This document shows, one piece after another, positions 33,105 through 44,013 of a stretch of DNA of 64,000 bases. Both the position numbers and the translations under genes were made by a program. The notes beneath the pieces were generated by a model, which was not told the origin of the DNA, searched no databases, and saw nothing but the letters and a program-made list of their open reading frames with translations. Source of the stretch: Antedon mediterranea (taxonomy: Eukaryota; Echinodermata; Crinoidea; Comatulida; Antedonidae); assembly GCF_964355755.1 (NCBI RefSeq), contig NC_092670.1:25001-89000 (forward strand). The letters are read 5' to 3'. Position 1 is the stretch's first letter, and every line of letters begins with the position of its first letter.

Positions 33105-33555
33105 GAGCTATATTTCCTATACCATCCTGGCTAGTTGAGAATTCTCAACTATTTTATGTTTTTTTCTACCTTTCTGGAAAATGATATAATCCAAATTGTA
33201 TTAATACTACCAGTAGTAAACATTTAGAAACACTTGCATATCTTCACTAATTTTAGTTGTTTGTAGTTTAAGACAATCTTAGTGATATTTAAATGAAAAC
33301 AATACGATAAAAACTATTGTGTCTGTATTTTACAAGACTATGACTTCCGTATAACGTGCATTGTGGGTACTTCAATTTTTATAGAAAAGCTAGGGAATCC
33401 TAATTTAGTAGGCAGCATATGGGGGCGGGGCAACCAAACTTGCTCATCAAATCAAAGCACAGTAAAGCAAAGGATAAAATTAATGTACAATCCAGTTTAC
33501 CACTGTTCTCAACTATAGTCATTTTGGTATACTTGAGCACAGTGATAATACAACA
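33105..33555 (+). mobile_element. Left-end fragment of foldback family B
   Basis: Matches 44014-44455 almost base for base, starting GAGCTATATTTCCTATACCA and including the 20-bp palindrome TAGTTGAGAATTCTCAACTA, GGGGGCGGGGCAACCAAACT and one 106-bp-type satellite unit. It ends where a different satellite (family C) begins, so it is a fragment. Confidence 0.88.
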
Positions 33556-34190
33556 GAAATTTAGCACAGTGTTTTACTATATAACCAGATAAATAATAGG
33601 AAACATTTAATAATTTGATAAATGACATTTAAATAGCAATTTAGGTAAATGTCTTTTGAAATGAAATTAAATAAATTATAACCAATTTGGTTAGAGTAAA
33701 ACACAATGATAAAGAATAGGAAACATTTAATAATATGATAAATTACATTTACATAGCAATTTAGCACTGTGTTTTACTATAACCAATTTGGTTAGAGTAA
33801 AACACAATGATAAAGAATAAGAAACATTTAATAATATGATAAATGACATTTACATAGCAATTTATCACTGTGTTTTACTATAACCAATTTGGTTAGAGTA
33901 AAGCACAATGATAAAGAATAGGAAACATTTAATAATATGATAAATGACATTCACATAGAAATTTATCACTGTGTTTTACTATAACCAATTTGGTTAGAGT
34001 AAAGCACAATGATAATAGGAAACATTTAATAATATGATAAATTACATTTACATAGCAATTTATCACTGTGTTTTACTATAACCAATTTGGTTAGAGTAAA
34101 ACACAATGATAAAGAATAGGAAACATTTAATATGATAAATGACATTTACATAGTAATTTATCACTGTGTTTTGATAGTGTTTTTGTAGTT
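33556..34190. repeat. Satellite family C (~100-bp monomers, ~6 copies)
   Basis: Units contain CACTGTGTTTTACTATAACC, AATTTGGTTAGAGTAAAACA and CAATGATAAAGAATAGGAAA. The inverted pair CACTGTGTTTTACT/AGAGTAAAACACAATG parallels the hairpins of families A and B, and ATAAAGAATAGGA is shared with family B. Confidence 0.92.
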
Positions 34191-34826
34191 TTTGATAGCA
34201 CACATTGGTTAAATAATTTCTTTCTCAGTGACATTGGTATACTTTTGTCAGTCAAGTTATTAAAATCACTGATGTGGCTTGAAACTATTTTTTCTTTTGG
34301 TTTGCGGATGGAGTAATCGATATTGAACATATATACCAAGTTTGAAATATTTTTAAATTCCAGAAGTATTTTTTCTCGATGTTTTTGTATGTGACTATTT
34401 CCCTGTGCTCCCATTGGTGCCAAATTGGGTCCACAGTGTATAGTATTAACATACGAAAAGATATTAAAATTTAGTGACTTATTTCTATTTTATATCACTG
34501 TGCTCCCCTGGCTCCAAATCGGGTCCACTTGAGCACAGTGTATTACCATACGAAAAGATATTAAAATTCAGTGACTTAATTCTATTTTATATCACTGTGC
34601 TTCACTGGCTCCAAATTGGGCCCACTTCTTGAGCACAGTGTATTAACATACGAAAAGATATTAAAATTCAGTGACTTATTTTCTATTTTATATCACTGTG
34701 CTCCACTGGCTCCAAATTGGTTCCACTTGAGCACAGTGTATTAACATACGAAAATATATTAAAATGCAGTGACTTATTTCTATTTTATATCACTGTGCTC
34801 CACTAGTGCTAAATTTGGTCCACTGG
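34191..34826 (-). mobile_element. Right-arm fragment of foldback family A
   Basis: An inner module (AAAATCACTGATGTGGCTTG at about 34262) is followed by about four reverse-oriented 98-bp satellite units, ending CACTAGTGCTAAATTTGGTC and GCTACCGTAGTAC. The order matches the right arm at 6130-9425. Confidence 0.88.
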
Positions 34827-34938
34827 AGCAGCTACCGTAGTACTATTTCTGTTTCGGAAGTAAATAAAGGCATAAATGGCGCTCCGTAGAAGTAGAGAAT
34901 GCTCGATCGTCGAAATGACGCTCTGAATATACCTCCCA
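34826..34938 (+). promoter_or_regulatory. Shared upstream module before SRP68 (uninterrupted copy)
   Basis: TACCGTAGTACTATTTCTG, the ETS-like CGGAAGT (about 34855-34861), ATAAATGGCGCTCCGTAGAA and CGTCGAAATGACGCTCTGAA are shared with 9431-10274. Homology stops at ATATACCTCC, 110 bp before the SRP68 ATG. The remaining 5' flank is CpG-rich (GGGACGCGACGCGACGCC). Promoter function is inferred from position only. Confidence 0.5.
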
Positions 34939-35047
34939 TCCCACCACCACACACACACAGCATGCAGCACAAACTAGCACACGTCGTCACACGACACGCA
35001 CGGGACGCGACGCGACGCCTAGGCCTCTAAGATACTCTGCTGGTAAA

Positions 35048-35111
35048 ATGGAAGAAGACCTAACTTTGGAGGATTCGACGGTTCCCAGTAAATCTACTTA
35101 TACTATTGAAA
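35048..35111 (+). CDS. SRP68: SRP68 exon 1
   Basis: ATG at 35048 encodes MEEDLTLEDSTVPSKSTYTI-E and stops after one base of a codon at donor A/GTAACT. Joined to exon 2 it reads TIE-ILQILKETQQQ, matching the vertebrate SLEILQIIKE segment; this phase argument chose both the donor and the exon 2 acceptor. Confidence 0.8.
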
Positions 35112-38100
35112 GTAACTCATCCATTATATATATAGTTTTATTTGATGATATAAGCCTTAAATTGTTTTGTATATATTATATTGAGAGAATTAATATAGGG
35201 CTAGGCCTAGGCCTACTAGGGAAACTTGTGTGCTCAACCATATGTTCATTAAATCATCGAGGAGGAGTCTAGGCCTTAGCTCCTCGTCTAGTAGGCTAGG
35301 CCACATGTCTAGACCTTGGCCTAGAGTAGTAGAACTAAGCGATTATTTTTGTCGCGATTTTTTTGGTAGCACATTTTGGACTGTGATAATGTAAATGTTA
35401 ATCGCAATTTGAAATTGTGCAAAGATTTATTTTCCTTTGTCCAATTTTAACCAAAAATACTTTTGCGCATAAAATTAATTCGGATTGATGCAAATAAATC
35501 ACGGTCAGTCTAATTACCAAAAATAACCGAAAACAACCATAAACAACCGAAAACAACCATAAACAACCGAAAACAAACCGAAAACAACATAAAATAATCT
35601 AAATACTGAAAACAAATTTGTATAATATTTTTTAAATGTCGCCCTCTATTGATGGGTGTTTCTAAATCTAAGACCATAACAGAGACAAAAAACCGCGCGC
35701 GCAAAAGCCAAGGAAGACCCTACGATGGTAGTGTGCACAAAATACAACTAAAAACCGTACAATCAATCAATTGATAACATCGCATTTACTTGCAGAATTT
35801 ATAAAAATATTTTAATTTTAGTCTTTCGATTTTTGATCCAGAAACCAGCGCATTACTCCTTTACAATAATTATGAATATGTTAATCCATAGTATAGAAAG
35901 TAAATTGACTATGGTTAATCATGATCAATTTAATTATAGATTTTCAAATATAATTATACAAAGATACTAGGGACTATAAAGTATACTTAAAAGAAGCTCA
36001 CTATAAAGGATTCACAATAAAATCTATTCAGTAAAATTACTGTAGTCGAGTAAATAACGTTTTTATCCTTAATCGCTTCAGTATTCACTTAAGTGACAAA
36101 ACCGGGGACGAAAACGCAAAGTTAGGTAAAAATCATGCTTTGTTTTTTAAAAGACTAAAAACGAAATGTGTTTATAGATTTTGTAAGTAAATGTAGTCTA
36201 CGGTGTATTTCATTGAATTTGTACGATTTTGAGTTGTATTTTAATTTTGTGCACACTACCATTTCGTAGGGTCTTCCATGATTTTTGCGCCTCTGTGTAT
36301 GGTCTTAGCTTTAGAAACACCCATCAATAGAGGGCGACATTAAAAAAAATATTATACAAAATTTGTTTTTGGTATTTAGATTTTTAAAATTTTGTTTTCG
36401 GTTTGTTTTCGGTTTGTTTACGGTTGTTTTCGGTTGTTTGTGGTTATTTTCGGTTGTTTTCGGTAATTAGACTGACCCAATAAATCATGCATAACATAAT
36501 TATAATATTCGCCGTGCGGCGTGGTTAGGATTCCGGCACCGGAACTCAACTGCCCACCGTTAGGGAATCCGACACGCTATTGCGCATGCTCAGAGCGAAG
36601 TAATTACAGCTTGCACTTCTAGTGCAGTGCTGCCACAGACCGCGCACCACACACGCCACCGAGAGTCGGAGTGTTAACTAGGGATTTACTGTAGCCTAGT
36701 TAGTCGTTGCACGGGGGAGAGAGCGATGGATGAAACTTGGCCTTGGCCATAAATGAATTAATAATTAAAATACGACTACGCCACGCGTTTAAATAATTAT
36801 TTTGATATTGATAATAAGAATCAGTATCTATCTAGGAATCGTAATGCTGTAATTTTATTAGACAGAGGAAGTATGAAGTTCGAAACGGGAGAAAAACACA
36901 GGCCTGCCCTAGTGTCATAACGCTTGCGTATTTCAAGAAATGTACGAAAGTGAATAGCGTACTGTAGCGCTGCGACTAAGACTTCCCGAACAGTTCTGTT
37001 TTATCACATCGCCGCGCGGCGGCTGCTGTCAACAATTAAATCAACTTGTATACGATTGCATGTTATGTACAGTATAATGTATTATATGAAATCTTTTATT
37101 TTGTACTTGAAAAATCATAAAACTAGTCCTGTCAGATCGAGATATGCCTTTGTTGCAAATGCTATTCATATAATTAATTCACGTCACCATCGATAAAATT
37201 TTATGTAATACAAGACTACAGTATGTGTAAACAATGAAACTTTATAAAATGTTTTTATATATTTTTAATATTTTTAAACGTTTTTAGCATTTTTAGCCTA
37301 TTTGAAATTTTAGCAATTTATAAATTGTAAGGTTTTAGGAACATTCTAATGGTTTGAATCCTTTTAAAGCTGTTTTAAACTATTTTAATCTCCTGAATCC
37401 TATTCAATTTTAATACCTTGTCATTTTTACACCGTGTTTCATAACTTATATTTTTTTTTTTTTGCAATTATGTGTGTGTACATAATATATTATATTGTAT
37501 ATATCTATTTATTATTTTACTAATAATTGTCAATCTTCAAGAAGAATTTCTGTTGTTATTTTATGATGATGGACAAATAAAGCTATTCAGTATGTAATTA
37601 TAATTAATATTCATAATTATATGTAGTTTATATATGAATGAATTAAGCAACCACTTTTTAATTAATATTCATAATTATATGTAGTTTATATATGAATGAA
37701 TTAAGCAACCACTTTTTAATTACGAAATAAATAGGCCCACTGGTCACATCTAGCTGGTAGGCCTACTACTAGTACTAGTATTAGTTAGTAGGCATCTAGG
37801 CTAGTTCGCCGCGTGGCGCAACCAACTATTAAATGATCCATCGCTGTTACAGTAGTCTTCTGTGCAGAGTATAGAGAGCCGCCGATTACCTCGCTCTGAG
37901 CATGCGCAATAGCGTGTTGAATTCCCTATCGGTGAGCAGTTGAGTTCCGGTGCCGGAATCCTAACCACGGCGTATAATATTTCATATTCTCCACTAGGCC
38001 TATATACAGTACATATTATAATATTATACCACTTTTTAATCAACTAATCAAAACTGGATTTATGTGCATCAATATTAAAGTAGAGGGCAATTCCCCCTTT

Positions 38101-41100
38101 TCCCCACAGGACGTGCTGACCGTTCGTGGGCAACCCACATTGTTTTTTTTGTACAACATAATTTTTTTATAATGTTGTCTGGCATTATCATCGTACATTT
38201 TAAATGGTTACCAAACTGACAAGCACTCGCTTCTTTTGGTATACTATTAAATATTGTAATGTACAATTTGTGAATAAATGTGTACATGAATTTATTTAAG
38301 CTGCTGATCATATCATTGAACAGGTGAAGTTTAAATTGTTTAGTTTGTTTGTTGCATTGTAGTTTTACAGATTCTTAAGGAAACCCAACAACAGCACGGG
38401 TTGCGTCATGGTGATTACCAACGATACAGGTATGTAGTGTGTACACTTTTTGTATGTTCACATTTTACTGTAGATGTAAGTGTGTATTTACTGTACTAAC
38501 CAACTTTTCATACTTTTTTTTATAGAGGGTACTGTTCAAGACGATTGCGTAGAATGCGAAAATCTCTTAAATTTCTTCAAGGAAAGAGAAATAAGTTCAT
38601 CAAACGTGAAATTACTGAAGAAATAGTTACAGATGTTCGGTAATTTCTTTTTTTTTTCAATATTTGACTCCCAGTAATGAGATTTAAAATAAATCAACAT
38701 AATAATTTTCAATGTTTATGCAGCTGCTACTGTAGAAGCTACGATTTTTGTCCTAAAACAGTAACCAAATGCTACAGAAGACCTAATAACTTTTCTCTAA
38801 ACACATAATATTGATTGTATAAAACAACAGTTAAAACATATATATTTTTGTATGTGTGCCTTAGGTTTCTCTATTTACCACTTATTCATTCGGAACGAGC
38901 ATGGGGACATGCAATGCAACTGAAACAGGAAGCCAACACTGAACCAAGGAAACGATTTCATCTGACTGCTAGGCTATGTAAAGCTGTTAAGTATGCTGAG
39001 GAGCTAGAACTACTGTCACGTAGTGCAAAATGTGATGCCAGATCAAAGCTAGAAGCTCAAGTAAGTAAACAAATTAAACTATTGTTTATAGTGTTATTCT
39101 AAAGTCTACATATCCAAACCTGTATATTAACAACCATAGCAAATGCGTCCCACTATGCAGTACCATTTGTAAATTTATTCTGAATAACACGTAGGTTCTT
39201 GTTTTTTACTGTATGTTTTATTATTTTAAATGCTTGTTTGTAGGCATACCATGCCTGGATGCGAGGGACATTACTTTTTGAAAGAGAAAAATGGCAGGAA
39301 TCAATAGAGGCTTTTACTACAGCTAAGTAAGTTTATTTATATCCTGATCACTTACAGTTACACATCTTCCAGTTTATCTCAAATTTATTGTTAGTATTGT
39401 TTTCAATAGTTGTGAAAGGAAGGTCACCAGTTATGATTAGCCAATTGAGTCATCAAGCCCTAAAATAACAATTCTATCAAGATTGTTACTTTTGTGCATA
39501 CTGCAGTATGTTATAGATAAATTCTAAAAATAAAAGTTTTTACTTAATATTCAGTGTTCTCCCCAGGCCTTTTTAGCATCACTTTACCGTATCGTGATGC
39601 TTGAGCTCAATCCTGAGGAGAACACTGAATATTCATAATTTATTTCTGCAAATTTTTAGGACTATATATGAGAAACTAGCAGAAGCATTAAATGAAGAAC
39701 AACGGGCAATTTATTTGCAACGAGTGGAAGAAATAGCACCAAACATCCGATACTGTGCATACAACATTGGAGATGAGACTGCTATTAATGACCTTATGCA
39801 AATGAGGGTCAAATCTGGAGGTGAAATGTCTTCTAATCTTGATGTAAGTACAGGTCAGGTAGATAGAAATAATCAAAATCAAATGACATTACTTTGAAGG
39901 CAGCAAGATAGTTCACTCACAATGTGAAAAATCTTGTACCAGTGTCAAATATTAAGACCAATTTTATGCTTCATTGAAATGATTTCTTTTGTAGATCCTA
40001 CTTGCTCAAACAAGAGAAAAGCAGGCTGCAACTTTAAGTGAGGTTACTTGGCGAGGCAGGACTGTTCCTGTAAAATCTGAGCAGATTCGAGGATTTTTCT
40101 TAAGCGTACAAGAAACTGACAAAGAAGTTACTGCCGCCCCTGATGTAGAGAGCAAGATCTCTGTGTATGAGAGTCTACTCATGGGATGTAAAGATGCTCT
40201 TCAAATACTTAGGGATGAACTAAAAGCAGATGGAGTAAGTCAATATTATCAATATAGGATGTAAAGTTGGTCTTCAAATACTTAGGGATGAACTAAAAGT
40301 AGATGGAATAAGTCAATATTATCAATATAGGATGTAAAGATGGTCTTCAAATACTTAGGGATGAACTAAAAGTAGATAGAGTAAGTCAATATTATCAATA
40401 TAGGATGTAAAGTTGGTCTTCAAATACTTGGGGATGAACTCAAAGTAGATGGAATAAGTCAATATTATCAATATAGGATGTAAAGTTGGTCTTCAAATAC
40501 TTAGGGATGAACTAAAAGCAGATGGAATAAGTCAATATTATCAATATAGGATGTAAAGATGGTCTTCAAATACTTAGGGATGAACTAAAAGTAGATGGAA
40601 TAAGTCAATATTATCAATATAGGATGTAAAGATGGTCTTCAAATACTTAGGAATGAACTAAAGGTAGATGGAATAAGTCAATATTATCAATATAGGATGT
40701 AAAGATAGTCTTCAAATACTTAGGAATGAACTAAAGGTAGATAGAGTAAATCAATATTATCAATATAGTATGTAAGGATGAACTTCAGTATGTATTTACC
40801 TTGTAACCATTTGTTTTCTATTAGAATGCTAAGCAGCGAACTCAAAGAGCAGAGAGCCAGGTATCAGGAGTACAATACCTCTACACATATGTCACATATA
40901 TACGACTCACAAAAACCATTGAGCGCAACATGCTATTAGCAGAGTCTCTTAAAGAAAACTTGGTTGGCAGTCAAACATTTACAGAGAATCGTAAAGTCAC
41001 TAAGCCTCAAGACTTGATAAGGATCTATGACATCATCTTGCAGGTAATGTTTATGAACTATCGGTTAGTGTCAGGCTTTCAAAAGTATAACATATTCCTC

Positions 41101-42449
41101 ATTCAATCAATGCAAAACATTATGAAACAGTAATTTTTTATTCAATTAATCTGCTTCTTGAATCAAGGGCAGTCAAACAGTTGCCGCTCTTATTTTATAG
41201 ATAGGTTAGTTTTCACGTTAAACCAACCAAAGTATACGTGTAGGTGTGTTGTTATGTATTCTATTATGAACTGTGTTCATTTACAGTTTATAAATTAAGA
41301 TATATAAATATTTTCTTTGTACATTCATTTGTTAGAGTCTTGGTGAGTTACCATTGTTACCAGGTCTAGAAAACGATGAAGATATTCAACGAGAAGTAGA
41401 GGCTAAGACTTTAAAGTCTAAAGCATTTAGGTAAGTGAGTTAGGATAAAACAATTGTCATCACCACCCTTGAAGAAATGAGAAATTTCACTGCCATTTCA
41501 AATTAATACTAGTATCCATTGCAATTAGTCTCATACTTAGCTTACTTAGTGGTCAAGGAGGCCTTTAAGCTGGTTTTTGATAAAAGCATGCACCTAGAAA
41601 CACCTGCTTGAGATTTTAGGCATCCTAATATGAAAAATGGTAACGTGTAATTTATTTCCAGATGTTTCTATCTTGCACGATCATACGCTTCTATAAAGAA
41701 ATGGCGCGAGACATCTGCTCTTTATGAACAAGTGCTGACTTATATAAGTGGTGCTCTAGAGTTGTTTAAGAAAATTAGAACCAAGCCAACAAAGGTGAGA
41801 CAACGTTGTATGGTTTATAATCTGGACTTATTTATCATTCTCAGTTTTCATAGTTGATTTTGAGCATAGATTTGTTTCAATACATTTATTTCAATTTAAT
41901 ATATCTCTTTTAGACTGATTTAAAGGAACTGCAAGAACTACTGAATACTGTTAATGGACTCAAGTATTCTGCACATGCTTCTTCAATTTTAGGTAATTTC
42001 ATAAAATCATATGTTCATTTGTTTTGCCTTCTAATTACACAAATAGTTAGTCAGTAGCCACACAACAAAAGGTATTAAAGAGGTTCAATAGTCATTCCAA
42101 TATCATATTTTATTGGTTCATTTTTTGTTCAATCAATCATTCATTTTTGTGTCTATTTCTAGATACTGAGGCACCAATAGCTGGTATAACAAACCTAGAA
42201 ATCTCAGACAATCGCCCATTGATAGAGCGATTAGAAAAGTACCAAGAAGTTGAAAGTGTATCCTCAAAAAAGCCAAACCTGGTCACATTTCCACCGGATT
42301 TTAAACCCACTCCGCAAAAGCCTGTCTTCTTTGACATTGCTCTTAACCATGTTGATTTCCCATCTCTGGAAGAAATGCAAGAACAAAAGAAGGCAGGCGC
42401 TAGCATTGGAGGATTTTTAAGAGGATGGTGGGGAGGTGGAAAGAAATAG
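35048..42449 (+). CDS. SRP68: Signal recognition particle subunit SRP68 (12 coding exons)
   Basis: SRP68 binds 7SL RNA and SRP72 in the signal recognition particle, which targets nascent secretory proteins to the ER. Exons: 35048-35111, 38363-38429, 38526-38639, 38865-39060, 39244-39326, 39660-39843, 39995-40234, 40825-41043, 41336-41430, 41662-41794, 41914-41992, 42163-42449. Phases agree throughout and give 1761 nt (586 residues plus stop). Human SRP68 is ~627 residues, the difference being its Gly-rich N-terminus. Diagnostic segments are QQQHGLRHGDYQRYRGYCSR, AMQLKQEANTEPRKRFHL, EEIAPNIRYCAYNIGDE, VTWRGRTVPVK, PQDLIRIYDIIL and FFDIALNHVDFP. The N-terminal RNA-binding helical domain is about residues 20-240; the C-terminal SRP72-binding part ends in GFLRGWWGGGKK. 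Confidence 0.95.
35199..35330. repeat. TAGGCCTA-rich patch in SRP68 intron 1
   Basis: GGGCTAGGCCTAGGCCTACT (35199) and several CTAGGCC/GGCCTAG words to about 35330, beginning ~90 bp after the exon 1 donor. Confidence 0.75.
35502..36478. mobile_element. 977-bp foldback element with a 9-bp TSD
   Basis: GGTCAGTCTAATTACC begins the left end and its reverse complement ends the right; inverted homology extends about 260 bp on each side and includes ACCGAAAACAACC tandem units and GTCGCCCTCTATTGATGGGT. AATAAATCA flanks it at 35493-35501 and 36479-36487. No transposase. A 9-bp duplication with long inverted repeats suits a Mutator-like non-autonomous element. The small minus-strand frame in its left arm is a shadow. 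Confidence 0.9.
36510..37972. mobile_element. 1463-bp element, CGCCGTGGTTAGG family, 9-bp TSD
   Basis: Both ends read (inward) GTGGTTAGGATTCCGGCACC and continue inverted for about 90 bp through TGCGCATGCTCAGAGCGA. TATAATATT flanks it at 36501-36509 and 37973-37981. The left end has 6 extra bases (CGCCGTGCGGCGTGG). The interior includes a stretch ending ATGGACAAATAAAGC, possibly a captured LINE tail, and a 63-bp duplication at about 37600-37720. No transposase frame. It lies 22 bp after the previous element's right end. Confidence 0.9.
37982..38362. other. SRP68 intron 1, last part
   Basis: A minus-strand frame of 78 codons at 38075-38311 gives no recognisable family. It ends in the TTGCATTGTAG acceptor. 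Confidence 0.5.
38363..38429 (+). CDS. SRP68: SRP68 exon 2
   Basis: Encodes LQILKETQQQHGLRHGDYQR and Y, preceded by a split isoleucine codon. The AG at 38361-38362 is preferred to the AG eight bases later because only it keeps the phase with exon 1. Donor GTATGT. Confidence 0.88.
38526..38639 (+). CDS. SRP68: SRP68 exon 3
   Basis: Encodes RGYCSRRLRRMRKSLKFLQG and KRNKFIKREITEEIVTDV; highly basic, consistent with 7SL RNA contact. Phase 2 at both ends. Confidence 0.95.
38865..39060 (+). CDS. SRP68: SRP68 exon 4
   Basis: Encodes RFLYLPLIHSERAWGHAMQL, KQEANTEPRKRFHLTARLCK and AVKYAEELELLSRSAKCDAR then SKLEAQ. Donor GTAAGT. Confidence 0.96.
39244..39326 (+). CDS. SRP68: SRP68 exon 5
   Basis: Encodes AYHAWMRGTLLFEREKWQES and IEAFTTA plus a split lysine. 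Donor GTAAGT after two codon bases. Confidence 0.95.
39660..39843 (+). CDS. SRP68: SRP68 exon 6
   Basis: Encodes TIYEKLAEALNEEQRAIYLQ, RVEEIAPNIRYCAYNIGDET and AINDLMQMRVKSGGEMSSNL-D. The NIRYCAYNIGD stretch is diagnostic. Confidence 0.96.
39995..40234 (+). CDS. SRP68: SRP68 exon 7
   Basis: Encodes ILLAQTREKQAATLSEVTWR, GRTVPVKSEQIRGFFLSVQE and, at its end, GCKDALQILRDELKADG. Donor GGA/GTAAGT. The last 51 nt and the donor are the founder of the 73-bp array downstream. Confidence 0.95.
40184..40770 (+). repeat. 73-bp array made of SRP68 exon 7 end plus its splice donor, 8 copies
   Basis: The unit GGATGTAAAGATGGTCTTCA, AATACTTAGGGATGAACTAA and GTAGATGGAATAAGTCAATA comprises the exon's last 51 nt, the 5' splice site and about 22 bp of intron. 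Starts at 40184 (functional), 40257, 40330 and so on to 40695. Copies share TGGTCTTCAA where the exon has TGCTCTTCAA, and several have GGAATAAGT, which destroys the GT. Confidence 0.95.
40825..41043 (+). CDS. SRP68: SRP68 exon 8
   Basis: Encodes NAKQRTQRAESQVSGVQYLY, TYVTYIRLTKTIERNMLLAE and RKVTKPQDLIRIYDIILQ. CTATTAG acceptor, GTAATG donor. Confidence 0.94.
41336..41430 (+). CDS. SRP68: SRP68 exon 9
   Basis: Encodes SLGELPLLPGLENDEDIQRE and VEAKTLKSKAF plus a split arginine. TTGTTAG acceptor, GTAAGT donor. Confidence 0.94.
41662..41794 (+). CDS. SRP68: SRP68 exon 10
   Basis: Encodes CFYLARSYASIKKWRETSAL, YEQVLTYISGALELFKKIRT and KPTK. TTTCCAG acceptor, GTGAGA donor. Confidence 0.94.
41914..41992 (+). 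CDS. SRP68: SRP68 exon 11
   Basis: Encodes TDLKELQELLNTVNGLKYSA and HASSIL plus the first base of aspartate. Donor GTAATT. Confidence 0.92.
42163..42449 (+). CDS. SRP68: SRP68 exon 12 (last)
   Basis: Encodes TEAPIAGITNLEISDNRPLI, PNLVTFPPDFKPTPQKPVFF, DIALNHVDFPSLEEMQEQKK and the GFLRGWWGGGKK tail, then TAG at 42447-42449. Confidence 0.96.
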
Positions 42450-44013
42450 ATTTAAAACTGGACGAATGAGCTAGCATTGGAGGATTTAATAGGGAATGTA
42501 GAACCATTTTAACACGTTTTAACATTCAAGTATCCTCCAATCATCAGTTTATTATTTTTTTTGCATGCATTTCTCTGCCCTGTTGATGTGTAACGTCGAC
42601 GAGTTTAAATTTTGTGAAATTTTTTTTTCATGTCAACAAAAGATTACTTTTCATCATGAATTTTTAAAATGTTAAGTTGACCAAATTAATGAAAACTTGT
42701 TTGATGTAAGAAATAGGCCATGCCCCCTAGGAAATAGACCACACCTCCTTCTTGACAAACTTCTAGTTTTCTGAGGCTTATTAATTACTCTGCAAATCAA
42801 TTCACAGTTTTTGTAGGGAAGTCATGTAATCATTGAGTCGCGGCAAACTCGAAAGGTTTGGTAGAGTTAGCAGTATATCAAATTATTACATTTTACTGTT
42901 GGATTTCCTGTTTGTGCATTGATAATGTATTGTTATATACATCAAAGAAATTATACAAACAAATGATGAAGAAAAATTAAAAGAAGGCAAGACAAAGATG
43001 ACCTTTCTCTCTTGTATGTTTAGCGCCCTCAATTTAAAAAAAACAGTGTTTTATAAAAGGAAATTAGGACAAAATATAGAACATTAATTGTAAAGATGTT
43101 GATGCCTAGCCTGTTGTATTAGTCCAATCAAAGATTGTATAGTATGCTGCCTTTGGTCCAACTATGAAGTTGGACTAATCCGCCGCTGCCAGGCTAGGGG
43201 TGGAGTTGTAGAGACAAATGCACATCTCGATAGTTTAAAGCTCAGGTGCAGGCATGAATTTTAAATACAATATCTGGTTAATTGTACATAAATCAAATAT
43301 TAGTAACAGAAATCAAGACAAAAAAACATGAATTTCCCTTAATATGGTCAAATACAAAATTCTGCCATAAAAACCAGGAAGACTTTTTTTCAGTAGTTAG
43401 GTGGTTTAACCTAATGTAATAGCATGTCTGGTGACTCCCTAGAAGGTGAAAAAAGATGGTGGATATACGGTGGATAATTTTTGCTATAGCATGAAAATAA
43501 AAATCTGAAGTTGATTAAAAATACCAGAAATGTAAAATTCAAGTTAGATTACCTATATTTAGTCATCTGATAACATTTTTTACCATGCCGTTTATTTTTC
43601 ATAGCTTTTCAAAATGCCTCTCTATTTACAAAATTTGTGTACAAAAGAATAGAGATTTTACTGTGTAATTTGAACTATCCCCCCACTGATAAGTGCTTAT
43701 TTTCAACAAGTTCGTGTAACATAAATAAAATCACAAAAATTATGAAACATAGGGGAAACTATAGATCGATAATTATTGGAATGTATGATCAATACAAATT
43801 TTTTGCCCGCACCTGGCCTTTAAATTTTAACATAGGTGATTCATTATTGTAATTGTTTTATGATGTGTACACATATTAAAATCAGTAATTAATATGCTTT
43901 TTTTGTGTGGCCGCTGTTTGTATTTATAATTTGCTACTGTTTGATGTAATGTCATGGGTCGCATGGCATGCATTATGCCTCGCTGATTCGCACTTTGCCA
44001 ACACGCCATCCGG
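42450..44013 (+). other. SRP68 3' untranslated region and intergenic spacer
   Basis: At 42474-42491 GCTAGCATTGGAGGATTT repeats a piece of the last coding exon (about 42400). A hairpin element of ~100 bp lies at about 43105-43200 (CCTAGCCTG, TTAGTCCAA, then TTGGACTAA and CAGGCTAGG). AATAAA at 43496-43501 is one possible poly(A) signal. No further gene. Confidence 0.5.

Noticed and set aside
38075..38311. 78-codon minus-strand frame as a LINE or host gene
   Set aside because: Weak resemblance of one segment (FNSIPKEA) to LINE C-termini but no supporting motif; lies in SRP68 intron 1.
38371..38429. SRP68 exon 2 starting at the later AG (TTTTACAG)
   Set aside because: The phase would not agree with exon 1 and the conserved ILQ residues would be lost.
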